Below, piece by piece: positions 36,082-46,895 of a stretch of DNA of 64,000 nucleotides. Location: contig NZ_LGPC01000004.1 in assembly GCF_001431205.1 (NCBI RefSeq), positions 1 to 64,000 of the forward strand, written 5' to 3'. The translations under genes and the position numbers were made by a program. Below the pieces are notes generated by a model. That model was not told the DNA's origin. It did no database searches and saw only the letters and a list, made by a program, of their open reading frames with translations. Every line of letters starts with the position of its first letter. Within the stretch, counting starts at the first letter, position 1. The stretch comes from Staphylococcus sp. NAM3COL9 (lineage in GTDB: Bacteria > Bacillota > Bacilli > Staphylococcales > Staphylococcaceae).

Positions 36082-37686
36082 TTGAAAATTTCAAAAATAG
36101 TAAATGCAATGATTTTGGACATGGAAGATAACAAACCATTTTTAGGGACGCTAATATTAAATGACGGTGTCATCTCTGACATTGTGCCACAAGTAGATAT
36201 TGTAGAAGATGACAATGCACTAGACTTGGAACAACACTGGATTACACCTGGATTTATAGATACGCACAGTCACCCAACAGGTTATGGATCAACAAAATTA
36301 ATGGTAGATTGTGCTGATTCTGACATTCTAAACATCACGGACTTAATTAATAAATTTAATGACAATAAGCGTAGCTTAACTCACAATGGTTGGTTGATAG
36401 GTTACGGTTATAATGAAAAAGCTTTAACCGAACAACGTCATCCAAATCGCTTTGATTTAGACCAAATTTCTCAGGATACTGCGATTGTTATTATGCATTA
36501 CTCTGGTCATATGGCTACTGTAAATACCAAAGCACTTGAAGTTATGGGGATTGAGTTAACAGACGATAATCCAGAAGGTGGTTATTACGAACGAGATTCT
36601 GAGGGCAATGTCAACGGTGTGCTTATTGAATTGCCAGCTATGGTTAAATTAAGAGCAGCACTACCTAAAGCTACAGCAGATAGTTTCACTTATAGTATGA
36701 ATCTAGCAATTGATGATTATGTAAAAAATGGTATAACGAACACCTCTGATTTACTCATCGGCGGTAATGGATACACAGACTACGAAGGCATACTAACATT
36801 CTTAAACGCACCTCAACGTATCCGTACACGATGGATGATTACACATGAATTATTGGAAAAACATCCTGAATTTAAAAACGTTCATGCTGAAACACTTGAT
36901 CATACTTTTCAACAACATAGTGACGGTATGAGTCATTTAGGTGGCGTAAAATTCTTTAATGATGGATCTATTCAGTTACAAACTGCTTCTATAAGAGGGC
37001 GTTACTTAGATGGGGCAACACCACCTAAACCTTTAATGTCACTAGAAGTGATGACAGAAAAATTCAAACATTTTCAGCAATTAGGTTTTAATATTATTAC
37101 GCATGCAAATGGTGATGATGCAGCTCAATCTGTAATTGAAGCTTATAAAGGTACAGCAGATTATAAAACAAACCCTTTACGCAATAGAGTCGAACATTTA
37201 CAAACAGTAACGCGTTCAGATATTAAAGCAATGGCAGAGCATCATATTGGAGGCTCTTTCTTTATTAATCATATTTATTATTTTGGTGACTTACACCGTG
37301 ACGTCTTTTTAGGCAATGACAAAGCGCAAAATTTAGATCCGGTTAAATGGGCAGAAGATGAAAACATGGTGTTTACTTTGCATACTGATGCGCCAGTGAC
37401 ACCAATTTCTCCTTTAGAATCTATTCAAATTGCTGTTGATAGAAAAACTAAAAACGGTGAGATACTTGGTGCCCACCAGCGTTTATCTCGCAGCTCTGCA
37501 TACAAAAAGATGACTGCAGATGCAGCGCGTTTAAATCATACAGAAGACTATGAGGGCACAATTAAAGTTGGTCATGTTGCGGATTTTGTCATACTGAATC
37601 GTAATCCTCTCGAGGAAGATGTAACACTCGATAACAACTTAATTGAAGCAACGATTTGTGACGGTAAATTAGTCTATAAAAAATAA
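36082..37686 (+). CDS. YtcJ-type amidohydrolase
   Basis: This 534-residue metal-dependent hydrolase belongs to the YtcJ/AmiH branch of the amidohydrolase superfamily. The metal motif reads GFIDTHSHPTG, HYSGHMA follows, then ITHANGDDAAQ, RVEHLQT and a final Asp region FTLHTDAPVTP, with VGHVADFVILNRNPLE at the C-terminus. I place the start at the TTG at 36082 because GTAGGAGG precedes it; an ATG at 36016 without a ribosome site would add 22 residues. The substrate is unknown. It ends at a terminator shared with parB. Confidence 0.8.
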   Translation: MKISKIVNAMILDMEDNKPFLGTLILNDGVISDIVPQVDIVEDDNALDLEQHWITPGFIDTHSHPTGYGSTKLMVDCADSDILNITDLINKFNDNKRSLTHNGWLIGYGYNEKALTEQRHPNRFDLDQISQDTAIVIMHYSGHMATVNTKALEVMGIELTDDNPEGGYYERDSEGNVNGVLIELPAMVKLRAALPKATADSFTYSMNLAIDDYVKNGITNTSDLLIGGNGYTDYEGILTFLNAPQRIRTRWMITHELLEKHPEFKNVHAETLDHTFQQHSDGMSHLGGVKFFNDGSIQLQTASIRGRYLDGATPPKPLMSLEVMTEKFKHFQQLGFNIITHANGDDAAQSVIEAYKGTADYKTNPLRNRVEHLQTVTRSDIKAMAEHHIGGSFFINHIYYFGDLHRDVFLGNDKAQNLDPVKWAEDENMVFTLHTDAPVTPISPLESIQIAVDRKTKNGEILGAHQRLSRSSAYKKMTADAARLNHTEDYEGTIKVGHVADFVILNRNPLEEDVTLDNNLIEATICDGKLVYKK

Positions 37687-37762
37687 TAGGATCATATGGA
37701 TTATGTATATTGTTTGAAAGACTTCTATGGGAAACATGCACTACAATACGAAATATTGATAG

Positions 37763-37803
37763 AAAAAGGACAGGTTGAATTCAAAATTCAACCTGTCCTT
37801 TTT
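37763..37803. terminator. Bidirectional terminator, amidohydrolase/parB
   Basis: A perfect 19-bp stem (37763-37781 against 37785-37803) with a three-base loop and flanking A and T runs lies between convergent genes. Confidence 0.95.
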
Positions 37804-37834
37804 TAGTGTTTTAATTCCTTACATATGAAGTAAG

Positions 37835-38680
37835 TTATTCATTATTATATTTTTCATTTAATTGATGAATTAACCTTTTAAATTCAGCTTCTGATTTAAA
37901 CTCAAAAGTGATGTTTCCTTTTTTATTATGCGCAGAAATAGAAACACTTGAACCATATTGTTCTTTAAGTTGTCTTTCTTGTTGTTGAATAAACTTAGGT
38001 TTTGTAGCTACTTGCTGTGTTTTAGTCTTTGTACTTTTTTTATTATAATTTTCATTTAAGTATTGCTCTAAATAACGCACGCTCCAAGACTCCCCGGAGA
38101 CTTTCTTAGCGATTTGACGCATTTTTTGTATATCTTTTACAATTAATAAGGTACGCCCATGGGCACCAGATAATGTACCTTCTCTTATCATATTCGATAC
38201 ATCTTTAGGTAATTGTAGTAAGCGTAGCATGTTCGCAATATAAGGTCTAGATTTACTTAAACGTTGCGCAACTTCTTGTTGTGTTAGCTTTAAATCATCC
38301 ATTAATTGACGATAGCTTTCTGCTTCTTCAATGACATTGAGATCTTCTCGTTGCAAGTTCTCAATAATGGCAAGTTCCATCATATCTTCATCAGTTAATG
38401 CTTTAACAATTGCGGGAACTTCTGTTAACCCTGCTATTTTTGCCGCTCGGTAACGTCGTTCACCTACAACAATGTGATAACCAGTAATAGCCTTTCTTAA
38501 TACGATAGGTTGTAAAATGCCGTGAAGTTTAATCGATTTTGCTAAGTCATTTAAACGCTCTTCATCAAACGTTTTACGCGGTTGATAAGGATTGGCTTTA
38601 ATAGTCGTGAGTTTAACTTGTTGAATTTGAGCATCTTCTTCTAATTGCAATCTATGATCTTTTGAATTTTCGATTGTCAT
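37835..38680 (-). CDS. parB: Chromosome partitioning protein ParB/Spo0J
   Basis: ParB binds parS sites and slides as a CTP-dependent clamp to organise the origin region. From the chosen ATG it has 281 residues, close to staphylococcal Spo0J. It has the N-terminal IKANPYQPRKTF, the CTP motif GERRYRAAK, the helix-turn-helix LTQQEVAQRLSKSRPYIANML, and a C-terminal dimer domain. The ATG at 38680 follows AGTAGGTG; an ATG 36 bases upstream has no ribosome site. No parA gene adjoins and I saw no parS sequence in the window. Its place beside the met operon is as in S. aureus. Confidence 0.9.
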   Translation of the reverse strand: MTIENSKDHRLQLEEDAQIQQVKLTTIKANPYQPRKTFDEERLNDLAKSIKLHGILQPIVLRKAITGYHIVVGERRYRAAKIAGLTEVPAIVKALTDEDMMELAIIENLQREDLNVIEEAESYRQLMDDLKLTQQEVAQRLSKSRPYIANMLRLLQLPKDVSNMIREGTLSGAHGRTLLIVKDIQKMRQIAKKVSGESWSVRYLEQYLNENYNKKSTKTKTQQVATKPKFIQQQERQLKEQYGSSVSISAHNKKGNITFEFKSEAEFKRLIHQLNEKYNNE

Positions 38681-38803
38681 ACACCTACTTTCATCATCCA
38701 ATATCTCTTTATGCATTTAATATATTCACAGTATATCATCACTCTCATGACAGTAAATATACGTAGAAAATAATTTGTTTAATCTAAATTTTCAGATAAG
38801 TTG

Positions 38804-38832
38804 TTGACAAAAAGTATTTTGGTGTGTAATCT
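38804..38832 (+). promoter_or_regulatory. met operon promoter
   Basis: TTGACA (38804-38809) and TAATCT (38827-38832) are 17 bases apart. Transcription would start near 38840 and produce a leader of about 460 bases containing the T-box. Confidence 0.75.
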
Positions 38833-38839
38833 AAGGTAT

Positions 38840-39276
38840 ATCAAATACGAATTGCACATACGAAACACAGTAATAGGGAAAGTAAAACTTACACTGCTGA
38901 CACAGAGAGTCTTTGTTCGCTGAAAGAAGACACGGAAAGAAAGTTTGAAAATGGCCTTTGAGTGTTGATACCAATATGAGGTGTCAACGGGATCGCCCGT
39001 TATAGCGATACAGTATTAACATTTTGTTAAATGGCGTACTGGATTAAATCCACGCGTCGTATATTTCGTTAATACTCATTTTATTCATATAAGATGAGTT
39101 TTTTAATTTCAACGAAGATACGATGTCACTATTCAGTCTATGTTGCCTATTCAACAACTTGGCGTACTGGTTAAGGTTACTTTAGTGATAAAGTAACAAA
39201 CAGAGGTGGTACCGCGAGCTAAGCTTTCGTCCTTTACATCCGATTATTCGGGTTTAAAGGACGGAAGCTTTTTTTA
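38840..39276 (+). ncRNA. T-box riboswitch of the methionine operon
   Basis: The leader carries the T-box signature AGGTGGTACCGCG at 39204-39216. An intrinsic terminator follows (AAGCTTTCGTCCTTTA at 39221-39236 pairing with 39255-39270, then eight T). Uncharged tRNA would bind and favour the antiterminator. Staphylococcal met leaders of this unusual length are known to sense initiator formyl-methionine tRNA; I apply that by homology and position. An ATG near 38951 could be the specifier but was not proven by folding. Confidence 0.92.
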
Positions 39277-39299
39277 TTTTTAAAAGGAGGTTATCTATT

Positions 39300-40403
39300 A
39301 TGAAAAATACTGAACTAGCACAAATTGCTTTGTCACAAGATCATACAGGCGCAGTTGCAAACCCAATCTATTTATCAACAGCATACCAACATCCTCACTT
39401 AGGTGAATCAACTGGTTACGACTATACAAGAACAAAAAACCCAACCCGCTCAGCATTTGAGGAAGCCTTTGCAAAGCTAGAACGAGGTACTGCTTCATTT
39501 GCAACTTCAAGTGGTATGTCAGCAATTCAACTTATTTGTAACTTATTTAAAACTGGTGATGAAATATTGGTATCTTTTGATTTATATGGTGGCACATTTA
39601 GACTTTTTGATTTTTACGAGCAACAGTATGGTATTCATTTCAAATATGTAGATTTCCTTAATTATGAAGAAGTAGAACAAAGTATTACCGAAAATACAAA
39701 AGCACTATTTATAGAACCGATTTCTAACCCACAAATGATAGAAGTAGATATCGATCCTTACTATATCTTAAGTAAAAAATTCAATTTATTAACAATTATA
39801 GATAATACATTTTTAACACCTTATCTTTCAACACCACTCGAAGATGGTGCAGACATCGTCTTACATTCTGCTACAAAATATATAGGCGGTCATAACGATG
39901 TACTTGCTGGTGTTGTCACAGTGAATAATGATGCGCTAGCAGAACATTTAGCACAGTTACACAATATGATTGGTGCTACATTATCACCTTTCGATAGTTA
40001 TTTGCTACAGCGTGGCTTAAAAACACTGCACATCAGAATGGATCGTTCAGAATATAACGCTAAACTACTCGCAGAACGATGTAGTAACTTAGATGCAGTT
40101 GATAAAGTACTTTATAGCGGACGTACTGGTATGTTGAGCTTACGTTTAAACAAAGCCTATAAAGCTGATAAATTCTTAGAACATTTAGAAGTTTGTTTAT
40201 TCGCCGAAAGTCTCGGTGGTACTGAAACATTCATAACATTCCCATATACACAAACACATATAGATATGCCAGATGAAGAAAAAGACAAACGCGGCATTGA
40301 CGAACATTTACTTAGACTATCTATTGGAATTGAAAATTATGAAGATATTGAAAAAGACATCGTACAAGCATTACAAAAATCTAACCAAGGAGTGATTTCA
40401 TGA
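39300..40403 (+). CDS. metI: Cystathionine gamma-synthase / O-acetylhomoserine thiolyase
   Basis: MetI joins cysteine (or sulfide) to an activated homoserine in methionine synthesis. The 367-residue PLP enzyme has SSGMSAIQ at 70-77, the pyridoxal-binding YDYTRTKNPTR at 40-50, IIDNTFLTP and the PLP lysine Lys193 in HSATKYIGGH. The ATG follows AAAGGAGG, 24 bases after the T-box terminator. Its stop overlaps the metC start by four bases, indicating translational coupling. Confidence 0.93.
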   Translation: MKNTELAQIALSQDHTGAVANPIYLSTAYQHPHLGESTGYDYTRTKNPTRSAFEEAFAKLERGTASFATSSGMSAIQLICNLFKTGDEILVSFDLYGGTFRLFDFYEQQYGIHFKYVDFLNYEEVEQSITENTKALFIEPISNPQMIEVDIDPYYILSKKFNLLTIIDNTFLTPYLSTPLEDGADIVLHSATKYIGGHNDVLAGVVTVNNDALAEHLAQLHNMIGATLSPFDSYLLQRGLKTLHIRMDRSEYNAKLLAERCSNLDAVDKVLYSGRTGMLSLRLNKAYKADKFLEHLEVCLFAESLGGTETFITFPYTQTHIDMPDEEKDKRGIDEHLLRLSIGIENYEDIEKDIVQALQKSNQGVIS

Positions 40404-41575
40404 GTTTATCAAAAGAAACAGAAGTAATATTCGATGCACATAGAGGTACAGATTATGATTCGGCGAACCCTCCGTTATATGATTCTTCTACATTTCATCA
40501 AAAAGTGTTAGGTGGCAATGCAAAATACGACTACGCACGAAGTGGTAATCCTAACAGAGCATTATTAGAAGAAAAATTAGCCAAACTTGAAGGCGGTAGT
40601 CACGCATTTGCTTATGCTTCAGGTATCGCCGCAATTTCAGCAGTATTACTTACGTTAAATGCTGGCGATCACGTTATCCTACCTGATGATGTTTATGGTG
40701 GCACATTCAGACTAACTGAGCAGATATTAACACGTTTTAACATTCAATTTTCAACAGTAGATACGACAAACTTAAATGAGATAGAAGATGCGATACAAGA
40801 CAATACGAAATTGATTTACGTGGAAACACCATCTAATCCATTATTCAAAATTACAGATATTAAAGGTACAGCTAACATCGCCAAACAATATCAACTCTTA
40901 CTTGCAGTCGATAACACATTTATGACACCACTTGGTCAATCGCCATTAGCACTTGGTGCAGATATCGTTGTTCATAGTGCAACGAAGTTCTTAAGTGGTC
41001 ATAGCGACATTATTGCCGGTGTAGCAATTACTAATAATCAAAGCGTAGCTGACGCACTATATTTACTACAAAATGGCACAGGCACAGCATTATCTGCCCA
41101 CGATAGCTGGACTTTAGCCAAACATTTAAAAACATTGCCAGTGAGATTCAATCAATCTGTGGAAAACGCTCAACAACTTTATGAATTCTTAGCTCAACGC
41201 GATGAAATTGCTGAAGTATATTACCCGGGAAATGATGCCTTACATTTATCACAAGCACGTCATGGCGGTGCAGTACTAGGCTTTAGATTAAAAGACGAAA
41301 CTAAAGCACAAGCATTTGTAGACGCATTATCATTACCACTTGTATCTGTAAGTTTAGGTGGCGTAGAAACAATCCTTTCGCACCCAGCTACAATGTCACA
41401 CGCAGCAGTACCTAAAGAAGTACGTGAAGAACGTAACATTACATTTGGATTATTTAGATTAAGTGTTGGTTTAGAATCTGCAGATGAATTAATTTCAGAT
41501 TTAAATTACGCAATTAAGGAGGCTTTCAATGAGTCAACTCATCGACAAACTGAAGAACAACATATTAGTAGCTGA
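40400..41575 (+). CDS. metC: Cystathionine beta-lyase
   Basis: MetC splits cystathionine into homocysteine, pyruvate and ammonia. The 391 residues show the PLP fold as in MetI: DYARSGNPNR at 44-53, YASGIAAISA, VDNTFMTPL and Lys196 in HSATKFLSGH. It overlaps metI by 4 bases and runs 47 bases into metF in another frame, an unusually long overlap. The metF ribosome site lies inside metC. Confidence 0.92.
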   Translation: MSLSKETEVIFDAHRGTDYDSANPPLYDSSTFHQKVLGGNAKYDYARSGNPNRALLEEKLAKLEGGSHAFAYASGIAAISAVLLTLNAGDHVILPDDVYGGTFRLTEQILTRFNIQFSTVDTTNLNEIEDAIQDNTKLIYVETPSNPLFKITDIKGTANIAKQYQLLLAVDNTFMTPLGQSPLALGADIVVHSATKFLSGHSDIIAGVAITNNQSVADALYLLQNGTGTALSAHDSWTLAKHLKTLPVRFNQSVENAQQLYEFLAQRDEIAEVYYPGNDALHLSQARHGGAVLGFRLKDETKAQAFVDALSLPLVSVSLGGVETILSHPATMSHAAVPKEVREERNITFGLFRLSVGLESADELISDLNYAIKEAFNESTHRQTEEQHISS

Positions 41576-43370
41576 CGGCGCTATTGGAACCATTCTTTAC
41601 TCTGAAGGTCTTGACACTTGTCCCGAAGCATACAATTTAACATATCCTGAGAAAGTAGCGCATATTCATCGTTCTTATATTGAAGCTGGCGCAGATATTA
41701 TACAGACTAATACGTATGGCGCAAATTTTGAAAAATTAAAAGACTTTGGCTTAGAACATAAAGTGAAAGAAATTCATCAATCTGCTGTAAAAATCGCCAA
41801 GGAAGCTGCAAAAGATGACACATTCATATTAGGTACTGTAGGTGGCTTTAGAGGCGTTAAACAAGAAGATTTAGGGTTATCTGCAATTCAATATCATACA
41901 GAACTTCAAGTGGATACTTTAGTAGAATCTGGCGTAGATGGTTTACTCTTTGAAACTTATTACGACTTAGAAGAGCTTACAAATATTATAAAAGCGACAA
42001 AACGTAAACACGATATACCGATTATTGCGCAACTCACTGCTCTGAATACAAATTATTTAAGAGATGGTACAGAAATTAATACCGCATTACAACAAGTCTC
42101 GGCAAGCGGCGCGGATATTGTGGGATTAAATTGTCATCATGGCCCCCACCATATGCAACAGTCATTCTCACATATTGAATTACCCGAAGGCGCATACTTG
42201 TCATGCTATCCCAATGCAAGTTTGCTTGATATAGAAAACAGCCAATTCAAATATAGCGACAACGCCGAGTATTTTGGCAATGTAGCACAGAAACTTATTA
42301 ATGAAGGTGTTCGTCTCATTGGTGGTTGTTGTGGTACAACACCTGAACACATTCAATTCATTAAATCATCCATAACTGATTTGAAACCTGTAGCAAATAA
42401 AAATGTAATACCGATTACAAAATATACGAGTACTTCATCTAAATCAACACAATCTCAGAGCCTAACATCGAAAGTAAAGCAACGTCCGACGATTATAGTT
42501 GAATTAGATACACCGAAGCACTTAGACACAGATACATTTTTCAGAAATATCAAAAAACTTGATGATGCCAATATAGATGCCGTCACATTAGCAGACAATT
42601 CTTTAGCAACCGTAAGGATTAGCAATGTTGCTGCCGCAAGCATTATTAAACGACAATACGATATCGAACCGTTAGTGCATATCACTTGTCGCGACCGTAA
42701 CCTTATCGGATTGCAATCACACTTATTAGGATTATCACTACTAGACATCAATGAAATATTAACTATTACAGGTGACCCTTCTAAGATAGGCAACTTACCC
42801 GGTGCGACGAACGTATACGATGTAAATTCCAAAGGTTTAACCGAAATTGCGTTACGTTTCAACCAAGGAATCAACACAGATGGTGATGCGCTGAAGACGA
42901 AGACAAACTTCAACATCGCAGGTGCCTTTGATCCAAATGTAAGAAAGTTAGACGGTGCAGTAAAACGCTTAGAGAAAAAATTAGAAAGCGGTATGCACTA
43001 CTTTATTACACAACCGGTTTATAGCACTGAAAAAATTAAAGAAGTCTATGAAACAACCAAACATTTAGATGTCCCCTTCTTTATCGGTATTATGCCAGTA
43101 ACAAGTTATAATAACGCAATATTTTTACATAACGAAGTACCTGGCATTAAATTATCAGAAGAAGTGTTAGAACAATTTGAAGCTGTTAAAGATGATAAAA
43201 CCAAAACAAAAGAACTGAGTTTGAAACTATCCAAAGAACTGATTGACACAGTACATGAATATTTTAATGGTTTGTATTTAATTACACCATTCCAAAAAGT
43301 AGATTACACATTAGAACTTGCAGCTTATTCAAAATCAATTACTTCAACTAAACAGGAGGCAATATTATGA
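41529..43370 (+). CDS. metF: Bifunctional homocysteine S-methyltransferase / methylenetetrahydrofolate reductase
   Basis: The 613-residue fusion has an N-terminal homocysteine methyltransferase domain with zinc cysteines Cys202 and Cys267-Cys268 ([18 protein letters not shown]), about residues 1-290. A C-terminal methylenetetrahydrofolate reductase domain follows (about 325-600; [36 protein letters not shown]). It makes 5-methyl-THF and can methylate homocysteine. The ATG follows TAAGGAGG and lies inside the end of metC. It overlaps metE by four bases. Confidence 0.93.
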   Translation: MSQLIDKLKNNILVADGAIGTILYSEGLDTCPEAYNLTYPEKVAHIHRSYIEAGADIIQTNTYGANFEKLKDFGLEHKVKEIHQSAVKIAKEAAKDDTFILGTVGGFRGVKQEDLGLSAIQYHTELQVDTLVESGVDGLLFETYYDLEELTNIIKATKRKHDIPIIAQLTALNTNYLRDGTEINTALQQVSASGADIVGLNCHHGPHHMQQSFSHIELPEGAYLSCYPNASLLDIENSQFKYSDNAEYFGNVAQKLINEGVRLIGGCCGTTPEHIQFIKSSITDLKPVANKNVIPITKYTSTSSKSTQSQSLTSKVKQRPTIIVELDTPKHLDTDTFFRNIKKLDDANIDAVTLADNSLATVRISNVAAASIIKRQYDIEPLVHITCRDRNLIGLQSHLLGLSLLDINEILTITGDPSKIGNLPGATNVYDVNSKGLTEIALRFNQGINTDGDALKTKTNFNIAGAFDPNVRKLDGAVKRLEKKLESGMHYFITQPVYSTEKIKEVYETTKHLDVPFFIGIMPVTSYNNAIFLHNEVPGIKLSEEVLEQFEAVKDDKTKTKELSLKLSKELIDTVHEYFNGLYLITPFQKVDYTLELAAYSKSITSTKQEAIL

Positions 43371-45610
43371 CTATTAAAACATCAAACTTAGGTTTTCCAA
43401 GATTAGGTAGAAAAAGAGAGTGGAAAAAAGCAATCGAAGGTTACTGGTCTAAAAAAATAGATTTAGATACATTACATCAGCAATTAACAGATTTGCATAA
43501 AGAAAATTTATTACTACAAAAAAACTACAATCTATCAAGTATTCCTGTCGGTGATTTTTCACTTTATGATCATATTCTTGATACATCTTTACTCTTTAAT
43601 ATTATTCCGGAACGTTTCCAAGGTAGAGACATAGATGATGATTTATTATTCGATATTGCTAGAGGTAATAAAGAACATGTTGCAAGTGCCCTAATTAAAT
43701 GGTTCAACACAAACTATCACTATATCGTTCCAGAATGGGATCATGCTGAACCGAGACTTAATCACAATGTTTTATTAGAACGCTTTAACTATGCTAAATC
43801 ATTAAATGTAAACGCACATCCTGTCATTGTAGGTCCAATTACATTTGTTAAATTATCTAAAGGCGGCGACCAATCTTTCGAAGAAAAAGTAAACACACTG
43901 TTACCTTTATATAAAGAAGTTCTACAATCATTAAAAGATGCTGGTGCTGAATATATTCAAATCGACGAACCTGCTTTAGTGACAGATGACAGCGCAGATT
44001 ATGAAAGTATTACACAAGCAGCATATGAGTATTTCGCTGATGCTGGTTTAGACAAACATATTGTGATACAAACTTATTTCGAACGCGTTAATTTACAATT
44101 TTTAAACAGCTTGCCTGTTAAAGGGCTTGGGTTAGATTTCATTCATGACCATAACTTTAACCTTGAACAAATTAAAGCTGGCGATTTTGATAAAAACAAA
44201 ACACTTTATGCAGGTATTATCGATGGCCGTAACGTTTGGGCTGCTGACATTGAGGCTAAAAAAGAACTCATCGACACCTTACAAAATTATACAAATGACC
44301 TTGTTATTCAACCATCGTCATCATTATTGCACGTTCCTGTATCATTAGATGATGAAACACTTGAAGATTCAATTGCCGAAGGTTTAAGCTTCGCTACTGA
44401 AAAATTAGAAGAATTAGATGCCTTGAGACGCCTATTTAATGACAATGATGCTGAAAAATATAATGAATTAAAAGCACGCTATGAACGTTTCCAAAATCAA
44501 TCATTTAAAAACCTTGAATATGATTTTGAGAGCGTACGTACTTCAAGACAATCTGCTTTTAAAGTGCGTAAACAAGCACAAGACAAACGTCTTAATTTAC
44601 CAGATTTACCAACGACAACAATTGGGTCTTTCCCACAATCCCAAGAAGTACGTAAATACCGTGCTGATTGGAAAAATGATCGCATCTCAGATGAAAATTA
44701 TCAATCATTCTTAAAAAATGAAATTGCACGTTGGATTAAAATTCAAGAAGATATTGGTCTAGACGTCTTAGTCCATGGTGAATTTGAACGTAATGATATG
44801 GTCGAATTCTTTGGTGAAAAACTACAAGGTTTCTTAGTAACTAAATTCGGCTGGGTGCAGTCATACGGTTCTCGTGCGGTGAAACCACCTATCATTTATG
44901 GCGATGTGAAATGGGCTGAACCACTTACAGTGAAAGAGACGCTTTATGCACAAAGTTTAACAGACAAGCCTGTAAAAGGTATGCTCACTGGACCTGTCAC
45001 AATTCAGAACTGGTCATTTGAACGTGTAGACTTACCGCGTGAAGAAGTACAAGATCAAATTGCACTCGCTATTAATGAAGAAGTATTGGCACTTGAAAAT
45101 GAAGGTATTCAAATTATTCAAGTAGACGAACCCGCTTTAAGAGAAGGTTTACCGCTTCGCTCAGAATATCACGAAGACTACTTAAATAAATCTGTGCAAT
45201 CGTTTAAACTTGCAACATCTTCAGTGGCTGATGAAACGCAAATTCACACGCATATGTGCTATTCGCAATTTGGACAAATCATACATGCAATCTACGACTT
45301 AGATGCAGACGTGATTTCTATTGAAACATCTCGTAGTCACGGTGACTTGATTAAAGACTTCGAAGATATTACTTACGATTTAGGTATTGGTTTAGGGGTA
45401 TATGATATTCATAGTCCACGTATTCCGACTGAATCAGAAGTTACAGAAGCAATTCATCGTGCCTTACAAGAAATTGACCGTTCGCTATTCTGGGTCAATC
45501 CAGATTGCGGATTGAAGACACGTAAAGAAGATGAAGTAAAAGAAGCATTAAGTGTCTTAGTGAATGCCGTTGATAAGTTACGTAAATCAACAAACACAGC
45601 AACAGTGTAA
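43367..45610 (+). CDS. metE: Cobalamin-independent methionine synthase
   Basis: MetE transfers the methyl group of 5-methyl-THF-polyglutamate to homocysteine with a zinc site. The 747 residues form the usual two-barrel enzyme. The N-terminal opening is [31 protein letters not shown] and GIIDGRNVW lie in the first half, and [18 protein letters not shown] (zinc His/Cys) and [10 protein letters not shown] (zinc Cys) in the second. It overlaps metF by four bases, completing a tightly coupled metICFE unit. Confidence 0.97.
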   Translation: MTIKTSNLGFPRLGRKREWKKAIEGYWSKKIDLDTLHQQLTDLHKENLLLQKNYNLSSIPVGDFSLYDHILDTSLLFNIIPERFQGRDIDDDLLFDIARGNKEHVASALIKWFNTNYHYIVPEWDHAEPRLNHNVLLERFNYAKSLNVNAHPVIVGPITFVKLSKGGDQSFEEKVNTLLPLYKEVLQSLKDAGAEYIQIDEPALVTDDSADYESITQAAYEYFADAGLDKHIVIQTYFERVNLQFLNSLPVKGLGLDFIHDHNFNLEQIKAGDFDKNKTLYAGIIDGRNVWAADIEAKKELIDTLQNYTNDLVIQPSSSLLHVPVSLDDETLEDSIAEGLSFATEKLEELDALRRLFNDNDAEKYNELKARYERFQNQSFKNLEYDFESVRTSRQSAFKVRKQAQDKRLNLPDLPTTTIGSFPQSQEVRKYRADWKNDRISDENYQSFLKNEIARWIKIQEDIGLDVLVHGEFERNDMVEFFGEKLQGFLVTKFGWVQSYGSRAVKPPIIYGDVKWAEPLTVKETLYAQSLTDKPVKGMLTGPVTIQNWSFERVDLPREEVQDQIALAINEEVLALENEGIQIIQVDEPALREGLPLRSEYHEDYLNKSVQSFKLATSSVADETQIHTHMCYSQFGQIIHAIYDLDADVISIETSRSHGDLIKDFEDITYDLGIGLGVYDIHSPRIPTESEVTEAIHRALQEIDRSLFWVNPDCGLKTRKEDEVKEALSVLVNAVDKLRKSTNTATV

Positions 45611-45634
45611 CGATTAAAAATGGTGGTGATACAC

Positions 45635-46375
45635 ATGAGTTATCCGTTATGGGAGCAATTAGAACAATTAAAATCATCAAAGTGGGTCGATTTGACCCAC
45701 ACATTTGATGAAACTATTCCATGTTTCAGTGAATTTGAACGTGCTAAAGTTTCTACCCTATATAACGTAGCAGACGATGGCTTTTATGTTCAAAATTGGA
45801 ATATAGTAAGCCAGTATGGCACACATATTGATGCACCTATTCATTTTGTAGAAAACACACGCTATTTACATGAATTAGATTTAAAAGAACTTGCCCTACC
45901 ACTTGTTGTTTTAAATTTTTCAGAAGAAGTAGCAGATAATGCAGATTTTATTTTAACTCGCACAAATATCGAACAATGGGAAGCAACCCATGGCATAATT
46001 GAACCTGGTACGTTTGTCGCCTTACGCAGTGATTGGTCCAAACGTTGGCAAGACATCGAACAATTCGAGAATAAAGACAGCAATGGCAACCTTCATTTAC
46101 CCGGTTGGGGCCTCGATGCTTTAAAATACTTACTCGAAGAACGACAAGTGAAAGCCATTGGCCACGAAACATTTGATACCGATGCTTCAATAGATGTAGC
46201 TAAAAATGGCGATATCATTGGTGAACGTTTCGTCCTAGGTCAAGATACATTCCAAGTTGAATTGTTGACGAACTTAGACCAACTACCCACGCGAGGCGCT
46301 ATTATTTACACGATTAGTCCTAAACCTAAAGACGCGCCAGGATTTCCGGTACGCGTATTCGCTATTACGCCATAA
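45635..46375 (+). CDS. mdh: Cyclase-family metal-dependent hydrolase (last met operon gene)
   Basis: This 246-residue protein belongs to the cyclase/kynurenine-formamidase family. The metal motif YGTHIDAPIHF and VDLTHTFDETIPCF near the start are characteristic, with IGHETFDTDAS further on. It follows metE by 24 bases, as the gene called mdh does in the staphylococcal metICFE-mdh operon. The ATG at 45635 follows GGTGGTGAT; an ATG 15 bases upstream lies in that site. Its substrate and its link with methionine are unknown. Confidence 0.8.
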   Translation: MSYPLWEQLEQLKSSKWVDLTHTFDETIPCFSEFERAKVSTLYNVADDGFYVQNWNIVSQYGTHIDAPIHFVENTRYLHELDLKELALPLVVLNFSEEVADNADFILTRTNIEQWEATHGIIEPGTFVALRSDWSKRWQDIEQFENKDSNGNLHLPGWGLDALKYLLEERQVKAIGHETFDTDASIDVAKNGDIIGERFVLGQDTFQVELLTNLDQLPTRGAIIYTISPKPKDAPGFPVRVFAITP

Positions 46376-46502
46376 TGGCTATTATTCGATATACACGAGT
46401 ATCTTCAAACTTAAAAGCCTAGCTATTATAATATGAAAAGATATTAAGAAATTGAGCCCTTCTCATATCTCAACATCTCCTTTTTAAAATATATAAATTA
46501 CG

Positions 46503-46536
46503 CCCCAAATCATTTCCTACCAAGAATGATTTGGGG
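46503..46536 (+). terminator. Terminator after the met operon
   Basis: CCCCAAATCATT (46503-46514) pairs perfectly with AATGATTTGGGG (46525-46536) around a ten-base loop, about 130 bases past the last met operon gene. The following T-run is interrupted. Confidence 0.75.
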
Positions 46537-46796
46537 TGTTTATATGTGCATTTTTAGTGTTCACATACCGCCTCTCAATTTTTAAAAAGACAGCGATTCA
46601 CTTTAGTGTCATGTTGATAGTCATGTTTCCTTTAACCATATTAGCAGGTTGGTTTCCACTCCGTATCTCGATCATTATCGTATTCATCATTATATATACA
46701 ATCACTTATTTTATTATTTGGTTTATTGAAAGTAGAAGCGCACAAAGAGATGTAAATGAAATAAACAAAATCATTTCAGAGAATCAAAAACATTAA
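46536..46796 (+). pseudogene. Remnant of a DUF3021 membrane protein gene
   Basis: The frame encodes two hydrophobic helices and a charged tail. The segment SIFKKTAIHFSVMLIV followed by AGWFP and a final RSAQRDVNEINKII matches the C-terminal half of DUF3021 proteins, which normally have four helices and about 140 residues. The first half is missing: the frame opens with GTG inside the preceding terminator stem and has no ribosome site. DUF3021 genes usually follow a LytTR regulator, and none is present. It is probably a 5'-truncated relic. Confidence 0.55.
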
Positions 46797-46895
46797 TTCT
46801 ATTTCAATTAATTAATAAAGTAATTCAATGATGTTATGATTTAAGGACATGATGTTTACGCAAACCTCATACAATAAAAAAACGAGGTGAATGAT

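Noticed and set aside
36012-36215. Antisense frame of 67 codons opposite the amidohydrolase start
   Set aside because: It has no ribosome site and overlaps a clearly coding frame; it is a shadow of the real gene.
38681-38803. A parS site near parB
   Set aside because: No sequence close to the staphylococcal parS 16-mer was seen here or elsewhere in the window.
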